Origin: an uncultured Pirellulaceae bacterium | GTDB lineage: Bacteria; Planctomycetota; Planctomycetia; Pirellulales; Pirellulaceae | Assembly (NCBI GenBank): GCA_937928555.1 | Contig: CALFWR010000033.1 | Span: 1-41,789, forward strand | Direction: 5' to 3' | DNA length: 41,789 nt | Part shown: positions 41,733-41,789 of the stretch, piece after piece | How the letters are laid out: every line of letters starts with the position of its first letter | How positions within the stretch are numbered: the first letter of the stretch is position 1 | The notes under the pieces: generated by a model | The model's input: only the letters and a program-made list of their open reading frames with translations | What the model was told of the DNA's origin: nothing | The model's database searches: none | Position numbers and translations under genes: made by a program

Positions 41733-41789
41733 CCCGGATTATTCACGAAGACGGGCGTTGATTCTACGTCTGGCCAACGGGAGCAAGGG
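41733..41789 (-). repeat. Family-1 inverted-repeat element, truncated by the window end
   Basis: The first 57 bp of a reverse-oriented copy: CCCGGATTATTCACGAAGAC, then the subterminal GATTCTACGTCTGGCC. The last 16 bp of the window equal the first 16 bp of the window. Confidence 0.9.

Overview
The window looks like chromosomal DNA from a planctomycete of the Pirellulaceae/Rhodopirellula type. The markers are an LEPR-type N-terminal motif on a large surface protein, a planctomycete cytochrome c (PSCyt1-type) protein, a cysteine-rich protein full of YTV repeats, many small lipoproteins, and loose gene packing with few operons. Housekeeping genes (rpmE type B, a sigma-70 factor, trkA, tsaE, glmM, lpxB, holA, ilvB/ilvH) argue against a plasmid or phage.

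Layout: 0.6-4.2 kb, a secreted glycosidase-like/FG-GAP protein. 4.3-7.5 kb, ribosomal protein L31, a YhcC-type radical SAM enzyme, an FHA protein and a sigma factor. 7.8-10.7 kb, an ApbE-NqrM fusion, a membrane protein and a small lipoprotein. 10.7-15.8 kb (minus strand), tsaE, the YTV protein and trkA. 16.3-20.5 kb, two divergent phosphohexomutases and a hydrolase. 20.9-26.3 kb, a DUF547 protein, lpxB, a sialate O-acetylesterase-like enzyme and holA. 26.5-30.6 kb, a PSCyt1 protein and ilvB-ilvH. 30.7-35.2 kb, a cluster of exported proteins rich in thiol chemistry: a Cys-rich lipoprotein, a TlpA-like thioredoxin, an LRR protein and an apparent selenoprotein. 35.9-41.4 kb, a coiled-coil membrane protein, a DUF819 permease, a small membrane protein and a lipoprotein.

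The strongest discovery is at 34148-35239. Two reading frames that look separate are one gene with an in-frame TGA in a U-x-x-C redox motif, followed 16 nt later by a hairpin with a GUG loop that fits a bacterial SECIS element. The protein joins this Sec-containing thioredoxin-like segment to an MsrA-like domain.

The second theme is a miniature inverted-repeat element of about 187 bp with at least seven complete copies. Six have perfect 5-bp target duplications that follow the pattern N-T-N-A-(C/G). A second element with the same termini but a different interior is also present, and copies of the first are nested inside it. Both window ends stop inside one of these nested structures. Shorter repeats (7-bp, 5-bp and 16-bp tandem arrays, GC-rich hairpins, a long fold-back) fill other gaps. 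I saw no tRNA, rRNA, CRISPR array or transposase gene.
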